Shown: positions 35,369-42,981, counted from the first letter of the stretch. The stretch is 64,000 bases of DNA from Arthrobacter sp. SLBN-83 (GCF_006715285.1 NZ_VFMX01000001.1:3224001-3288000), one strand, 5' to 3'. The notes: generated by a model from the letters alone, not told the origin. Program-made: numbers and translations.

Positions 35369-35860
35369 ATGTCGAACCCCCGCAACTCCGCCACCGTCAT
35401 AGGCCGCCTGACCAAGGACCCGGTCGTCTTCAACAACCAGGACGGCTCCAAGAAGGTCGCGTTCACCCTGATGGCCGACCACAACTACACCGACAGCCAT
35501 GGCAACCGCGGCGCTGACGCTGTGCCGGTCGAGGCCTTCGTGCGCGCGACCACCAACGGCATCGGCCCGTTCGCGAGCATCCACAAGGGTGACCTCGTGG
35601 CCGTGAACCTCAAGCTGCGCCAGGACCGCTACACCAAGAACGGTGTCGAGGTCTTCGAGCTCAAGGCAGTCGTCGAGGACATCACGTTCCTCGAGCCCCG
35701 CTCGGTGACCCAGGCCCGCGTGAACGAGCGCGTCGCTGCCGCCGAGGCGCAGAACCAGGCCCTGCAGACCCAGCCGGCTCCGGCTCCCGTCGCAGCCGCT
35801 GCCGCACCGCAGCCGGCCGTCGCCAGCGCCGTCCACAGCGAGGAGCTGCCCTTCTCCTGA
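35369..35860 (+). CDS. ssb: single-stranded DNA-binding protein
   Basis: The product is 163 residues with GAGGAG before the ATG. The OB-fold covers about 1-110 (NSATVIGRLTKDPVVF, KKVAFTLMADHNY, VPVEAFVRATTNG, KGDLVAVNLKLRQDRY, FELKAVVEDITFLEP). An Ala/Gln/Pro-rich linker follows, and the acidic tip SEELPFS fits the partner-binding C-terminus. ssb is a typical leading-region gene in conjugative plasmids, protecting incoming single strands. Preceded by a cluster of four triloop hairpins, the densest in the window; a terminator follows. Confidence 0.9.
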   Translation: MSNPRNSATVIGRLTKDPVVFNNQDGSKKVAFTLMADHNYTDSHGNRGADAVPVEAFVRATTNGIGPFASIHKGDLVAVNLKLRQDRYTKNGVEVFELKAVVEDITFLEPRSVTQARVNERVAAAEAQNQALQTQPAPAPVAAAAAPQPAVASAVHSEELPFS

Positions 35861-35932
35861 GAAGCGCGCCCCGCACCCAGCACAACCCACAACTGAATAA
35901 CAACCGAATAGGCGGCTCACGCACGCCGACAG

Positions 35933-35969
35933 TCCCCGTCCGAGGAGCCTCGCGCTGCTCGGACGGGGA
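35933..35969 (+). terminator. terminator after ssb
   Basis: TCCCCGTCCGAG and CTCGGACGGGGA are perfect 12-bp arms, followed by TCTGCTTTCG. Confidence 0.7.
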
Positions 35970-36035
35970 TCTGCTTTCGCTGGCCGCCGTCCTGCCCTGC
36001 CCCCAACGTCATCAGCCAAGAGAAGGAGTTCCGCC

Positions 36036-36296
36036 ATGCAGATCGTCGCCGACGCGACCGTCGAGGCCACCGATCACGACCAGGCCCTGCACGCAGGGCT
36101 CACCGCCGTCGTCGGCTCGGTGATCACCGACCACCCCGGACCGGATGTCGAGGCCATGGTCGACGACGTCGTCACCGCCGTCATCCAGAAGCTGCGCCTT
36201 CACGCCAGCCAGGTCTTCGTCGCCGATCACGGCGGCACCCGCCCCGTGGAGCGCTTCCGCACCGTCACCGGGCGGATGGACCTGGAGGACGAATGA
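36036..36296 (+). CDS. small hypothetical protein
   Basis: The product is 86 residues behind AAGGAG. Mostly helical with a VIQKLRLHASQVFVADHGG core. Not recognised. Overlaps the next gene by 4 nt (ATGA). Confidence 0.6.
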   Translation: MQIVADATVEATDHDQALHAGLTAVVGSVITDHPGPDVEAMVDDVVTAVIQKLRLHASQVFVADHGGTRPVERFRTVTGRMDLEDE

Positions 36297-36523
36297 GCCT
36301 GGTCCAGCAGCTCGAGCCCGCCGCCGAGGTCCAGCCGGCTGCCGGGCTTCCCGCGGCGGCGCGGATCCTCGCCGAGACGTATCCCCGGATCGTCGACTTC
36401 GACCCCAGTGGGATGACGATCGAAGAAGTGCACTACTTCCTCGGTGAGTCGGCTGCCGTCGCCTTCTTCCAGTTCCTGGTCCTCACCAAGCGGTGCAAGG
36501 CCGCCGTCGGGATCCGGCGCTGA
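36293..36523 (+). CDS. small hypothetical protein, coupled to previous gene
   Basis: The product is 76 residues, translationally coupled by an ATGA overlap. Contains MTIEEVHYFLGESAAVAFFQFLVLTKRC, two helices with aromatic residues. Not recognised. A terminator follows. Confidence 0.6.
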   Translation: MSLVQQLEPAAEVQPAAGLPAAARILAETYPRIVDFDPSGMTIEEVHYFLGESAAVAFFQFLVLTKRCKAAVGIRR

Positions 36524-36570
36524 GAGCTTCCGTGCAGAGCGGTTCGATCCCTCCGTGGCTCCGGCCCCAC

Positions 36571-36627
36571 CAGCGCCCCGCGCGCCCTGCCCTGCCCTCC
36601 CGGCAGCAGCGGCGTGGCGGGGCGCTG
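36571..36627 (+). terminator. terminator
   Basis: CAGCGCCCCGC and GCGGGGCGCTG arms with a long loop, followed by TCTTTTCG. It precedes hairpin H7 by 38 nt. Confidence 0.65.
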
Positions 36628-36665
36628 TCTTTTCGTTCAGGTTTCGTTCGTGGCCTGTGTGGAGG

Positions 36666-36684
36666 GGATCGGCACAGCCGATCC
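36666..36684 (+). promoter_or_regulatory. triloop hairpin H7
   Basis: Arms GGATCGGC / GCCGATCC with loop ACA, followed by GGATCTGAC. The terminator-to-gene interval has no TA step. Confidence 0.75.
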
Positions 36685-36741
36685 GGATCTGACGACGAAG
36701 GACAACGTCCCCGTCCTGCCACACTTCACTGGAGGTCCGCC

Positions 36742-36879
36742 ATGTCTGGTCTCAGCTGCCCCAACGATGGCGTGCCGATGGAGTCCGACGCCCCCGCCAC
36801 GGCCCGCGAACGGGCCGGCCGGCGCGGTTGCGCCTGCACCCACACCTGCCCGGAGTGCGGCTACTCCGAGATCCGCTGA
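36742..36879 (+). CDS. 45-residue zinc-ribbon protein
   Basis: MSGLSCPNDG and on, with CACTHTCPECG near the end; a Cys-rich mini protein likely to hold one zinc. GGAGG lies before the ATG. Found between H7 and the gene at 36907. Confidence 0.6.
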   Translation: MSGLSCPNDGVPMESDAPATARERAGRRGCACTHTCPECGYSEIR

Positions 36880-36906
36880 TCACCACCCATCGACCGAGGA
36901 GGGGCC

Positions 36907-37320
36907 ATGTCGACCTCCGTGCAGCACCGTCATCACCGCAACCACGACCACACCCTCACCGGCTTCCTGTCCGCCGTCGCAGCGGTCTTCCAGGAGCTGA
37001 ACGCCGCCGACGACGCCGACGAGCTCGAGCGCCACGTCGGCTGGGTCTCGCACTCGTGCGAGCCGGACTACCAGGTGCTCGTCGAGCTGATCGGCCCCGC
37101 GCCGGGCCTCGCCCTGCAGCTGGTCATCGACCTGGACATCGACTCGACGGTCGCCTCCGCGCAGATCGTCGGCACGGCCGATGACGAGTCGTTCACGACG
37201 GACGTCGAGGTCGGAGTCCGGTTCCTGTCCCATCTCGTCGAGCACCACCTCGCGCCAGCGGCCAGGCCGTGCGACGGCTGCACGGCTCCGGACTCCCTGC
37301 GGGCACCGACCTGGAAGTGA
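36907..37320 (+). CDS. hypothetical protein
   Basis: The product is 137 residues behind GAGGAGGGG. His-rich start, then an alpha/beta core (GFLSAVAAVFQEL, YQVLVELIGPAPGLALQLVIDLDID, DVEVGVRFLSHLVEHHL), ending with CDGC. Not recognised. Confidence 0.6.
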   Translation: MSTSVQHRHHRNHDHTLTGFLSAVAAVFQELNAADDADELERHVGWVSHSCEPDYQVLVELIGPAPGLALQLVIDLDIDSTVASAQIVGTADDESFTTDVEVGVRFLSHLVEHHLAPAARPCDGCTAPDSLRAPTWK

Positions 37321-37386
37321 GTGGCGAACGGCTCCTCGTCCCTTTCCTCACAACCCCTCGCCGGCTCCTTCCCGGAACCGGCCCAC

Positions 37387-37532
37387 GGCGCTCTAGCTCA
37401 GCGGCAGAGCACTCGGCGTTCTGACTGCCCGCGGTTCGATTCCGCATCAATCCCTGGTCAGGCAGACCCAGGCTACAGGCCCGTTGCAGGGCGACGCACG
37501 AGAGGTCACGGGTTCGATCCCCGTGAGCGCCA
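37387..37532 (+). tRNA. interrupted or degenerate tRNA-like sequence
   Basis: The ends fit one tRNA. 5' GGCGCTC pairs exactly with 3' GAGCGCC; a D-arm GCTC...GAGC follows the 5' strand, and a full T-arm (ACGGG TTCGATC CCCGT) precedes the 3' strand with discriminator A. Between them are about 90 nt instead of about 30. These include a second T-arm-like GCGG TTCGATT CCGC and a hairpin CCTGGTCAGG, with no clean anticodon stem. It may be a tRNA with an insertion, two fused tRNA genes or a pseudogene. Confidence 0.5.
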
Positions 37533-37594
37533 CAGACCCAGGGTCGTACAGGCCCGCGCGATCCATCAGCTGCACCAGCCAGGAGGGCAATGCC

Positions 37595-37903
37595 ATGACC
37601 GACACCATCACCCCCGCCTTCCTCGACATCGTCAAAGACGGCGGTCCTGCGGTCCAGGAGGCTCTGTTGCGCTCGACCGAGCGCCACCGCATCCTCGGCG
37701 GCAAGAGCGCCCGGATGCTGCGCCGGGGCGACCGGGTCGCGCTGCGCGACCTGAACCCTGATCTGGATGGCGGCACAGCCGTCGTCCAGCAGGTGCGGCC
37801 CTCGGTGGGCAGCACTGTCCACATCCTCACCGTCGGCGGTGAGGCCCACCTCGTCCGCGGCTCGCGCCTCGTGCTCGTCGCCCGCGGACCGGAACAACCC
37901 TGA
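37595..37903 (+). CDS. hypothetical protein
   Basis: The product is 102 residues behind AGGAGGG. Helical N-terminus, then RRGDRVALRDLNPDLDGGTAVVQQVRPS and VHILTVGGEAHLVRGSRLVLV, a small beta-barrel pattern (KOW/SH3-like). Function unknown. Probably in an operon with the next gene. Confidence 0.55.
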   Translation: MTDTITPAFLDIVKDGGPAVQEALLRSTERHRILGGKSARMLRRGDRVALRDLNPDLDGGTAVVQQVRPSVGSTVHILTVGGEAHLVRGSRLVLVARGPEQP

Positions 37904-37920
37904 CCAGCAAGGAAACCGCC

Positions 37921-38223
37921 ATGTACACCGGACCCATCAGCAACGGCATGCTGCTCGGCATGACGCACAAGGGACGCAGCGCATTGATCCGCGAGCTCAG
38001 CCCGGACGTGCGCCGCAAGCTCGCACACATCGCCTCGCTCGGTGCCGAACAGGAGACCAGGAAAGCCGCAGAGCACTTCGACGCTGGCCGGCGTGTCTGG
38101 GCCGGTAACAGGCTCGACCACGCCCAGTCACTGAGCCGGCTCGCTGCTGAGCTCACGGGCGAGCCCGACGGCGTCTTCATCGTCGAACCCATCGACTCCG
38201 GATCCGTCGCGGCAGGCAACTGA
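37921..38223 (+). CDS. hypothetical protein
   Basis: The product is 100 residues behind AAGGAAA. Helical, with SPDVRRKLAHIASLGAEQETRKAAEHFDAGRRVW. No family recognised. Followed by a terminator. Confidence 0.6.
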   Translation: MYTGPISNGMLLGMTHKGRSALIRELSPDVRRKLAHIASLGAEQETRKAAEHFDAGRRVWAGNRLDHAQSLSRLAAELTGEPDGVFIVEPIDSGSVAAGN

Positions 38224-38234
38224 TCTCTCTCACT

Positions 38235-38275
38235 GGACCCCTGGCACCGAGCGCATCGCTCAGGGCCGGGGGTCC
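38235..38275 (+). terminator. terminator
   Basis: GGACCCC / GGGGTCC with inner pairing, followed by TGTCTTTCTCTTT; hairpin H8 begins 20 nt later. Confidence 0.75.
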
Positions 38276-38295
38276 TGTCTTTCTCTTTCCGGAAC

Positions 38296-38312
38296 AGCCA
38301 GCACAGCTGGCT
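38296..38312 (+). promoter_or_regulatory. triloop hairpin H8
   Basis: Arms AGCCAGC / GCTGGCT with loop ACA. The stem differs from H5 by paired changes. No TA step between the terminator and the next start. Confidence 0.7.
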
Positions 38313-38389
38313 CGGGCGTGCCCGTGGAGAAGCACGCCTGCCACCCCGGCCAGAGCGCCCGACGACCACTCCAGCAAGGAAACCCCACC

Positions 38390-39037
38390 ATGAAGCGCAC
38401 CCCCTCCGGATCTGTCTTCGGCGGCCTCATCGCCGCCGTGCTCTGTATCGTCACGCTGACCGGCTGCGAGGACCTGCCGAAGGCCCCCGGCGTCCCGGGT
38501 ACGCCGTCCACCAGCACTGCGGCAGCCCAGGACCCGGGACAGGTGTCCTCTGGCAAACCGGCGAGCGTGGAGACCAAAGTCATCCGTGTCATCGACGGCG
38601 ACACCGTCGCCGTGCTGCCGGTGGCCGGCCTGCTCGAGGCGACCGACAAGCATATCGGGATCCCCGAGCACACAGTCAGGCTCCTGGGCATCGACGCGCC
38701 CGAAATGAACTATCACAAGGATGCCGAGCCCGAGTGCGGCGCTAGGGCCGCCACTGATCATCTTGGCGGCATCCTGCCGCAGGGCATGCCAGTGACCATC
38801 GAGTACGACCCCGGGGCAGACAGAACTGACCGTTATGGCCGTTCTCTCGCCTACGTCATCACACCGGCCCACAACGATGCCGCGCGACAGCAGGTCACCG
38901 ACGGCTACGCCATGCCCTGGTTCCCCAAGGGCGAGCCGGAGCCCCAGCGGATCCCCGAGTACCGCACGGCGGCTGACAACGCCGTGGCACTGCATGCCGG
39001 TGCGCACTCACAGTGCTCCTCCATCGGCCGCGGCTGA
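38390..39037 (+). CDS. secreted micrococcal-nuclease-like lipoprotein
   Basis: The product is 215 residues behind AAGGAAA. Signal peptide with lipobox LTGC, linker, then a thermonuclease (SNase) domain: VIRVIDGDTVAV, VRLLGIDAPEM, CGARAATDHL, and DRYGRSLAYV. The Asp, Arg and Glu/Asp positions of the calcium site and catalysis are mostly kept, although the second arginine region is shortened. It would act at the outer face of the membrane. Extracellular nucleases occur on some conjugative elements; the role here is unknown. Confidence 0.8.
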   Translation: MKRTPSGSVFGGLIAAVLCIVTLTGCEDLPKAPGVPGTPSTSTAAAQDPGQVSSGKPASVETKVIRVIDGDTVAVLPVAGLLEATDKHIGIPEHTVRLLGIDAPEMNYHKDAEPECGARAATDHLGGILPQGMPVTIEYDPGADRTDRYGRSLAYVITPAHNDAARQQVTDGYAMPWFPKGEPEPQRIPEYRTAADNAVALHAGAHSQCSSIGRG

Positions 39038-39074
39038 GCTGCTGCACTTACAGACTACGAACCAGGAGAACCAC

Positions 39075-39413
39075 ATGCCCATCCCTACAGCACCCTCTGA
39101 GCTGGACGAACTCCAGGTCGGCGACAAGGTCCTCGTCAAGAGGGTCCTCGACCACCCCGCCTGGATGAAGCAGGTCCCGTGCGATCCCCGCAATGGCTCC
39201 ACCGCGAAGTACGTCCGCGACCCGCAGGTCGTGGAGGAGCTGGGGGTGAGCTGCGTGATGGACCGCCGGGCGGTACCCGCGATCGCAGCTGCCGGCAACT
39301 GGCCAGGACGTGAGGCGCACACGCTGGTCCGCCTGCCCAACGGCTTCTGGTACGACTGCGCCACCGGCCTGCAGGACGGGTCCGGATCCACGCGCATCGA
39401 ACGCATGCACTGA
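39075..39413 (+). CDS. hypothetical protein
   Basis: The product is 112 residues behind AGGAG. LQVGDKVLVKRV suggests a beta start; also VSCVMDRRAVPAIAAAGNW and LPNGFWYDCATG. Not recognised. Ends just before a strong terminator; likely in an operon with the nuclease. Confidence 0.6.
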   Translation: MPIPTAPSELDELQVGDKVLVKRVLDHPAWMKQVPCDPRNGSTAKYVRDPQVVEELGVSCVMDRRAVPAIAAAGNWPGREAHTLVRLPNGFWYDCATGLQDGSGSTRIERMH

Positions 39414-39422
39414 GCCTGAACA

Positions 39423-39459
39423 GAGCCCGGCACGGGGGAGAGCCCCTGGTGCCGGGCTC
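39423..39459 (+). terminator. terminator
   Basis: GAGCCCGGCAC / GTGCCGGGCTC, then GTCTCTTTCC; hairpin H9 follows after 23 nt. Confidence 0.8.
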
Positions 39460-39482
39460 GTCTCTTTCCTGGCGGCTCGTCA

Positions 39483-39499
39483 GATCGGCACAGCCGATC
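39483..39499 (+). promoter_or_regulatory. triloop hairpin H9
   Basis: Arms GATCGGC / GCCGATC with loop ACA and the same downstream CGGATCTG as H7. The 95-nt terminator-to-ATG interval has no TA step. Confidence 0.75.
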
Positions 39500-39554
39500 C
39501 GGATCTGGACTCGAAGGAGACACCCGCTCCTTCCTGACCAGAAGGAGCAGCACG

Positions 39555-40148
39555 ATGAGCCACGACGACCACAAGTGCAGCCTGGCCCAGCTGGAGCGGG
39601 CGCTCGAGGTGCTCAACGGAAAGCTGAAGCGCCTGGGGCTGAACGCCCCGGTGCAGATCCGTGCGATCGGCGGCTTCGCGCTCATGAAGTACGGCATCCG
39701 TGCTGCGGACCGGGCATTCACCGTCGACATCGACAGCGTCACCGGCGATTTCGCGCCAGAGGTCATGGCGGCAATCCATGAGGTGGCCGACGAAATGAAC
39801 CTGGAGCGCGACTGGATCAACAACGACAACGTGATGGACGGTGACGACGCTGAGCTCGTGGCCTCGATATACCAGGCGCGCTGGATCGACGACGACACAG
39901 CGTACGAGTGCATCAGGCTTCAGCTGGCCAGTGTCCCCACGCTGACCCGCGCCAAGATCATCGCCGCGGACACCGCGGAGTTCTCCGGCCGTGCACAGGA
40001 CCTGCCGGATCTCCTGGAATTGCTCCGATTCCAGGGCATCACCACCGCTGCCCGGTTCGATGCTGCTTACCCGGATCCCTACGACGAATACCCCGCCGCC
40101 CGCGAGGCCGTGCACGAGCACTTCGCTGCGGACAGGACGTTCGCCTGA
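39555..40148 (+). CDS. nucleotidyltransferase-fold protein (DUF6036/AbiEii-like)
   Basis: The product is 197 residues behind GAAGGAG. IRAIGGFALMKYGIRAADRAFTVDIDSVT has the GG(F/S) turn and D-x-D of the minimal nucleotidyltransferase fold, as in DUF6036 and AbiEii-type proteins. A helical C-terminus (TRAKIIAADTAEFSG, LPDLLELLRFQG) follows. AbiEii-type members are toxins of toxin-antitoxin systems; no AbiEi antitoxin is next to it, so that role is uncertain. Terminator immediately downstream. Confidence 0.7.
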   Translation: MSHDDHKCSLAQLERALEVLNGKLKRLGLNAPVQIRAIGGFALMKYGIRAADRAFTVDIDSVTGDFAPEVMAAIHEVADEMNLERDWINNDNVMDGDDAELVASIYQARWIDDDTAYECIRLQLASVPTLTRAKIIAADTAEFSGRAQDLPDLLELLRFQGITTAARFDAAYPDPYDEYPAAREAVHEHFAADRTFA

Positions 40149-40151
40149 AGA

Positions 40152-40191
40152 AGACCCCACCGTCAGAGCGCGTGCTCCGGCGGTGGGGTCT
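40152..40191. terminator. strong terminator
   Basis: AGACCCCACCG / CGGTGGGGTCT followed by CTTTTTTG, between convergent genes. Confidence 0.85.
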
Positions 40192-40209
40192 CTTTTTTGT
40201 GTCCGTGGT

Positions 40210-40431
40210 TTACTGCTGGCCGGAATCTTCGGAGTTACCTCCGTCGTCGATGTCCTTCAGCCGCTGTTCCAGCCGGGTTGCGTGGGCCTCTTTGACTTTC
40301 CGGTAAACCTTGACGCCACCTGCAATGACCAGACCTGCAGCCGCCAAGACCCCCGCGGCGATCAGGTCCTCTGTACGGGCATCCTGCTTGCCTGCGTGGT
40401 AGCCCTTGCCATAGACCGCGCTTCCCGCCAC
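40210..40431 (-). CDS. small membrane protein
   Basis: A GTG start behind AGGGAGAG gives 73 residues. One transmembrane helix (IAAGVLAAAGLVIAGG) is followed by a basic amphipathic helix (KVYRKVKEAHATRLEQRLKD) and an acidic end. One of few leftward genes in this block. Function unknown. Confidence 0.6.
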   Translation of the reverse strand: MAGSAVYGKGYHAGKQDARTEDLIAAGVLAAAGLVIAGGVKVYRKVKEAHATRLEQRLKDIDDGGNSEDSGQQ

Positions 40432-40593
40432 GAATCTCTCCCTTTGTTGAATTTTGAACTCCGCCGAAAGCCTATCCCAGGGTGCGTGGAGGGGTTGTGC
40501 CGATGCTGCGGATCATCCGCGTTTTGCCGGCGCGGGGTTGGAACCTTCTTGTTGTTCTTCTTCATCTTCGATTCTCAGGTGCAGCCAGTGGTG

Positions 40594-40612
40594 GTGACAG
40601 CGGAGCTGTCAC
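40594..40612 (+). promoter_or_regulatory. triloop hairpin H10
   Basis: Arms GTGACAGC / GCTGTCAC with loop GGA, 70 nt before the next gene; that stretch has no TA step. Confidence 0.65.
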
Positions 40613-40682
40613 GGAGGAGTCATCGACGAAGGACGGCCTGCAGTGCAGCGCCGTGCCCCACAGGATTCCGAGGAGAACCGCC

Positions 40683-40922
40683 ATGAGCACCATCGCCGCA
40701 CCCATGCAGGACGCGCTGCCATTCGACTTCGGCTCTGATGTGCTGGTCGTCAGCGCGCCCGTCTACGACGAGCAGGCCCGCCAGGCCGACCGCGAGCTGT
40801 GCCAGCGCTACGTCACGGGATGGTGCGGCACGGCGTTCACGGCGGACGGCACACGGGCAGAACGCGCCGAGACCACCTTCGCGGATTTCCAGGCGGCCGC
40901 CCGCCGTCTGGCAGAGGGCTGA
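40683..40922 (+). CDS. hypothetical protein
   Basis: The product is 79 residues behind AGGAGAA; longer upstream frames are rejected because they run through H10. Contains ARQADRELCQRYVTGWCGTAF. Not recognised. Confidence 0.55.
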   Translation: MSTIAAPMQDALPFDFGSDVLVVSAPVYDEQARQADRELCQRYVTGWCGTAFTADGTRAERAETTFADFQAAARRLAEG

Positions 40923-40927
40923 GGAAC

Positions 40928-40938
40928 CAGCGCAGCTG
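40928..40938 (+). promoter_or_regulatory. degenerate triloop hairpin H11
   Basis: CAGC-GCA-GCTG core with mismatches outside it; downstream CCAGGTCCGG resembles the flank of the better copies. Confidence 0.4.
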
Positions 40939-40989
40939 ATCCAGGTCCGGCATCGAACAAACGACTTCATCAAACAGGAGGGGATCACC

Positions 40990-41319
40990 GTGTCCATTGC
41001 CACCACTTCCGAGCCCGACCTCGACGCTGAAGCCCAACGCCTTACCGCCGTCCACCGGCTCGCCACGAGCAAGGCCTTCTACCCGGAGCTGCGGCGTGCC
41101 GAGGCTCAGGCCCGGGTCCAGCTCGCCGCCGCCGTCATAGCAATGGACGAGGTCGAGGACCGCATCGCCGCCGGCGAGAAGATCCACTCACTCTACAAGC
41201 AGGCTGCAATCGAACGGGCCAAAGACGCCTACGCCCAGGCGCTGGCTGATCTCGTCCGCGGCGAGTCCAGCGTTGAGGCTGACCCGTCGACTTCCCAACC
41301 CATGAACCAGGAGCACTGA
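40990..41319 (+). CDS. hypothetical helical protein
   Basis: A GTG start behind AGGAGGGG gives 109 residues, nearly all helical (LRRAEAQARVQLAAAVIAMDEVEDRI). Six nt before the next gene, so an operon. No family recognised. Confidence 0.6.
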   Translation: MSIATTSEPDLDAEAQRLTAVHRLATSKAFYPELRRAEAQARVQLAAAVIAMDEVEDRIAAGEKIHSLYKQAAIERAKDAYAQALADLVRGESSVEADPSTSQPMNQEH

Positions 41320-41324
41320 TCACC

Positions 41325-41705
41325 ATGTCCTTCCTCGAGAAGATCGGATTCGTCGAGACCGCCGAGCAGGAGGCCCAGCGCCTCGCGCACTCGCCCGAGG
41401 GCTCGGCCAACCACGAACTGTCCAAGCTGCCGGTCACCATCGAGCAGTGGCCCCAGGACCTGCTCATCGAGCTGCCCTGGCACGCCACCGAGCGGGGCTC
41501 AGGCCACCGCGTCGTCGTGGTGCCCATCGAATACCGCGGCGAGGCCCGCACCGAGGGCGAGGAAGAACCCCGTCCTCGCAAGCGCCACGCTGGTTGGTGG
41601 AACTGCGCGGTCGTCGCCAGCGACCACCCCAGCTACCCGGTCGGCGGTTACCGGCTGAGCATCCCCGCTGCCGAGCTCGCCCGCGGCAAGCGGATCGAGC
41701 TCTGA
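41325..41705 (+). CDS. hypothetical protein
   Basis: The product is 126 residues, MSFLEKIGFVETAEQEAQ and on. The core has KLPVTIEQWPQDLLIELPWHATERG and WWNCAVVASDHPSYPVGGYRLSIP, a beta-rich pattern with conserved-looking Trp. Not recognised. Middle gene of a three- to four-gene operon. Confidence 0.6.
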   Translation: MSFLEKIGFVETAEQEAQRLAHSPEGSANHELSKLPVTIEQWPQDLLIELPWHATERGSGHRVVVVPIEYRGEARTEGEEEPRPRKRHAGWWNCAVVASDHPSYPVGGYRLSIPAAELARGKRIEL

Positions 41706-41741
41706 GAGAACACATCCCACGACGAAGGAGCGTGAACCACC

Positions 41742-42005
41742 ATGCCTGACACGATGCAGACCACCGGCCGCCGCGAGCGGATCCTCCGGAGTGTCGGCAG
41801 GGCGCTCCTCGTCACGGGGATCGTGCTGAACGTCCTCGCCCTGCTGCCCGCGATCGCAGCCAGCGCCTGGACCGGCCACTGGACGGCGAGCGTGGTGCTC
41901 GTGGTCCTGTCCGGTGCTGTCTGGGCTGCTGGACTTCCGGGCCTGAAGACCTGGGCTGCCCGGCTACGCCGTCACAACGACACCCAGCCCAGCCAGCACC
42001 AATGA
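41742..42005 (+). CDS. small membrane protein, two transmembrane helices
   Basis: The product is 87 residues behind GAAGGAG. Hydrophobic segments at about 18-40 (GRALLVTGIVLNVLALLPAIA) and 48-68 (ASVVLVVLSGAVWAAGL), basic ends. Last gene before a terminator. Confidence 0.6.
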   Translation: MPDTMQTTGRRERILRSVGRALLVTGIVLNVLALLPAIAASAWTGHWTASVVLVVLSGAVWAAGLPGLKTWAARLRRHNDTQPSQHQ

Positions 42006-42029
42006 CCAGTCGCCCTGCCTGATCCCACC

Positions 42030-42070
42030 AGAGCCCCGGCTCCTGCGCTCCGGCGCGGGGCCGGGGCTCT
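42030..42070 (+). terminator. terminator
   Basis: AGAGCCCCGGC / GCCGGGGCTCT, followed by CGCTCTGTCT; hairpin H12 starts 25 nt later. Confidence 0.75.
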
Positions 42071-42095
42071 CGCTCTGTCTCTGAGGCGGGTCCAC

Positions 42096-42112
42096 GCGCT
42101 GCGGGGCAGCGC
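42096..42112 (+). promoter_or_regulatory. triloop hairpin H12
   Basis: Arms GCGCTGC / GCAGCGC with loop GGG. The interval from the terminator to the next ATG has no TA step. Confidence 0.55.
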
Positions 42113-42160
42113 CTGGTGTTTTGCAACAGCAAGAGAACCATCCCGAACAAAGGAAGAGCC

Positions 42161-42877
42161 ATGACCACCCTGACCACGACGCGTGTCCCGCTCAAGCAAA
42201 TGGACCCTGCGATGCTCGTGTTCGAACTCGAGCGGGAGATCCAACACCTCATGCCCACGAACACGGAGCTCGTGACCCGCGCAGCTGCGACGGCCTCGTT
42301 CCTGCACCGGAAGCAGACCCGCTTCATCAGGGGAGACATGCCTCGCGTGCCGTACATCGAGCATCCGCTGCGCGTGGCGTTGCGCCTCCTGCGCTGGGGC
42401 GTCACCGACGCTGAACTGATTGCCGCAGCACTGCTGCATGATGTCGTCGAGGACTGCAGCAAAGAGCTGCTTGCTGCTTTCGGCCAGCCGGGTGAGGATC
42501 CCCTGGGCTGTCTGGCGCGGCTGTACGGCCGGCGCGTCTCGGTGCTCGTTGGGGCGGTGACCACTCCTGGCGGGAGCACCTCCTATGAGGAGCACCTCAC
42601 GCGGCTTGCCAACTCCGGTTCCCGGGCGCTGCTCATCAAGGCCAGCGACCTGAAGGACAACGCCGGTTCGATCCGGCACCAGCTCGGCCACGGCCAGGAT
42701 TCGCGCATGTACCGCATGCTCTTCAAGTACATGCCGGCCGTCGAGATCGTCGGAGCAGGTCTGCGCCGTTCGCTCTGCTGCCCTGCGACCCAGCAGTGCA
42801 CCATGGCCGCCATCGCCGCGATGGAAGATCTCAGCCACGATCTCGCAGCCCTGTCGGCCGAGCATGGCATCGATTGA
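42161..42877 (+). CDS. HD-domain hydrolase resembling RelA/SpoT (p)ppGpp hydrolases
   Basis: The product is 238 residues behind AAAGGAAG. The HD pattern is YIEHPLRVALRLLRWGVTDAELIAAALLHDVVED, then SYEEHLTRLANSGSRALLIKASDLKDNAGSI, as in small alarmone hydrolases and the hydrolase half of Rel. No synthetase, TGS or ACT domain is present. It could remove (p)ppGpp or a related nucleotide alarmone in a stressed recipient or host; the substrate is inference. Confidence 0.75.
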   Translation: MTTLTTTRVPLKQMDPAMLVFELEREIQHLMPTNTELVTRAAATASFLHRKQTRFIRGDMPRVPYIEHPLRVALRLLRWGVTDAELIAAALLHDVVEDCSKELLAAFGQPGEDPLGCLARLYGRRVSVLVGAVTTPGGSTSYEEHLTRLANSGSRALLIKASDLKDNAGSIRHQLGHGQDSRMYRMLFKYMPAVEIVGAGLRRSLCCPATQQCTMAAIAAMEDLSHDLAALSAEHGID

Positions 42878-42910
42878 CCATCCTGTTGACCTGGATCACC
42901 AGCACCGCAA

Positions 42911-42951
42911 AGACCTCCCTGGCGCAGCATCAGCTGCCGCCGGGGAGGTCT
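42911..42951 (+). terminator. terminator
   Basis: AGACCTCCC / GGGAGGTCT followed by CTTTTTCG, serving the HD gene. Confidence 0.8.
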
Positions 42952-42981
42952 CTTTTTCGCCCGCGCTGTGCCTGCCGGGCG

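Noticed and set aside
37321..37761. Protein-coding gene of 146 codons
   Set aside because: It reads through the tRNA-like sequence (QRQSTRR...RFDS is a typical tRNA mistranslation) and overlaps the better supported gene at 37595.
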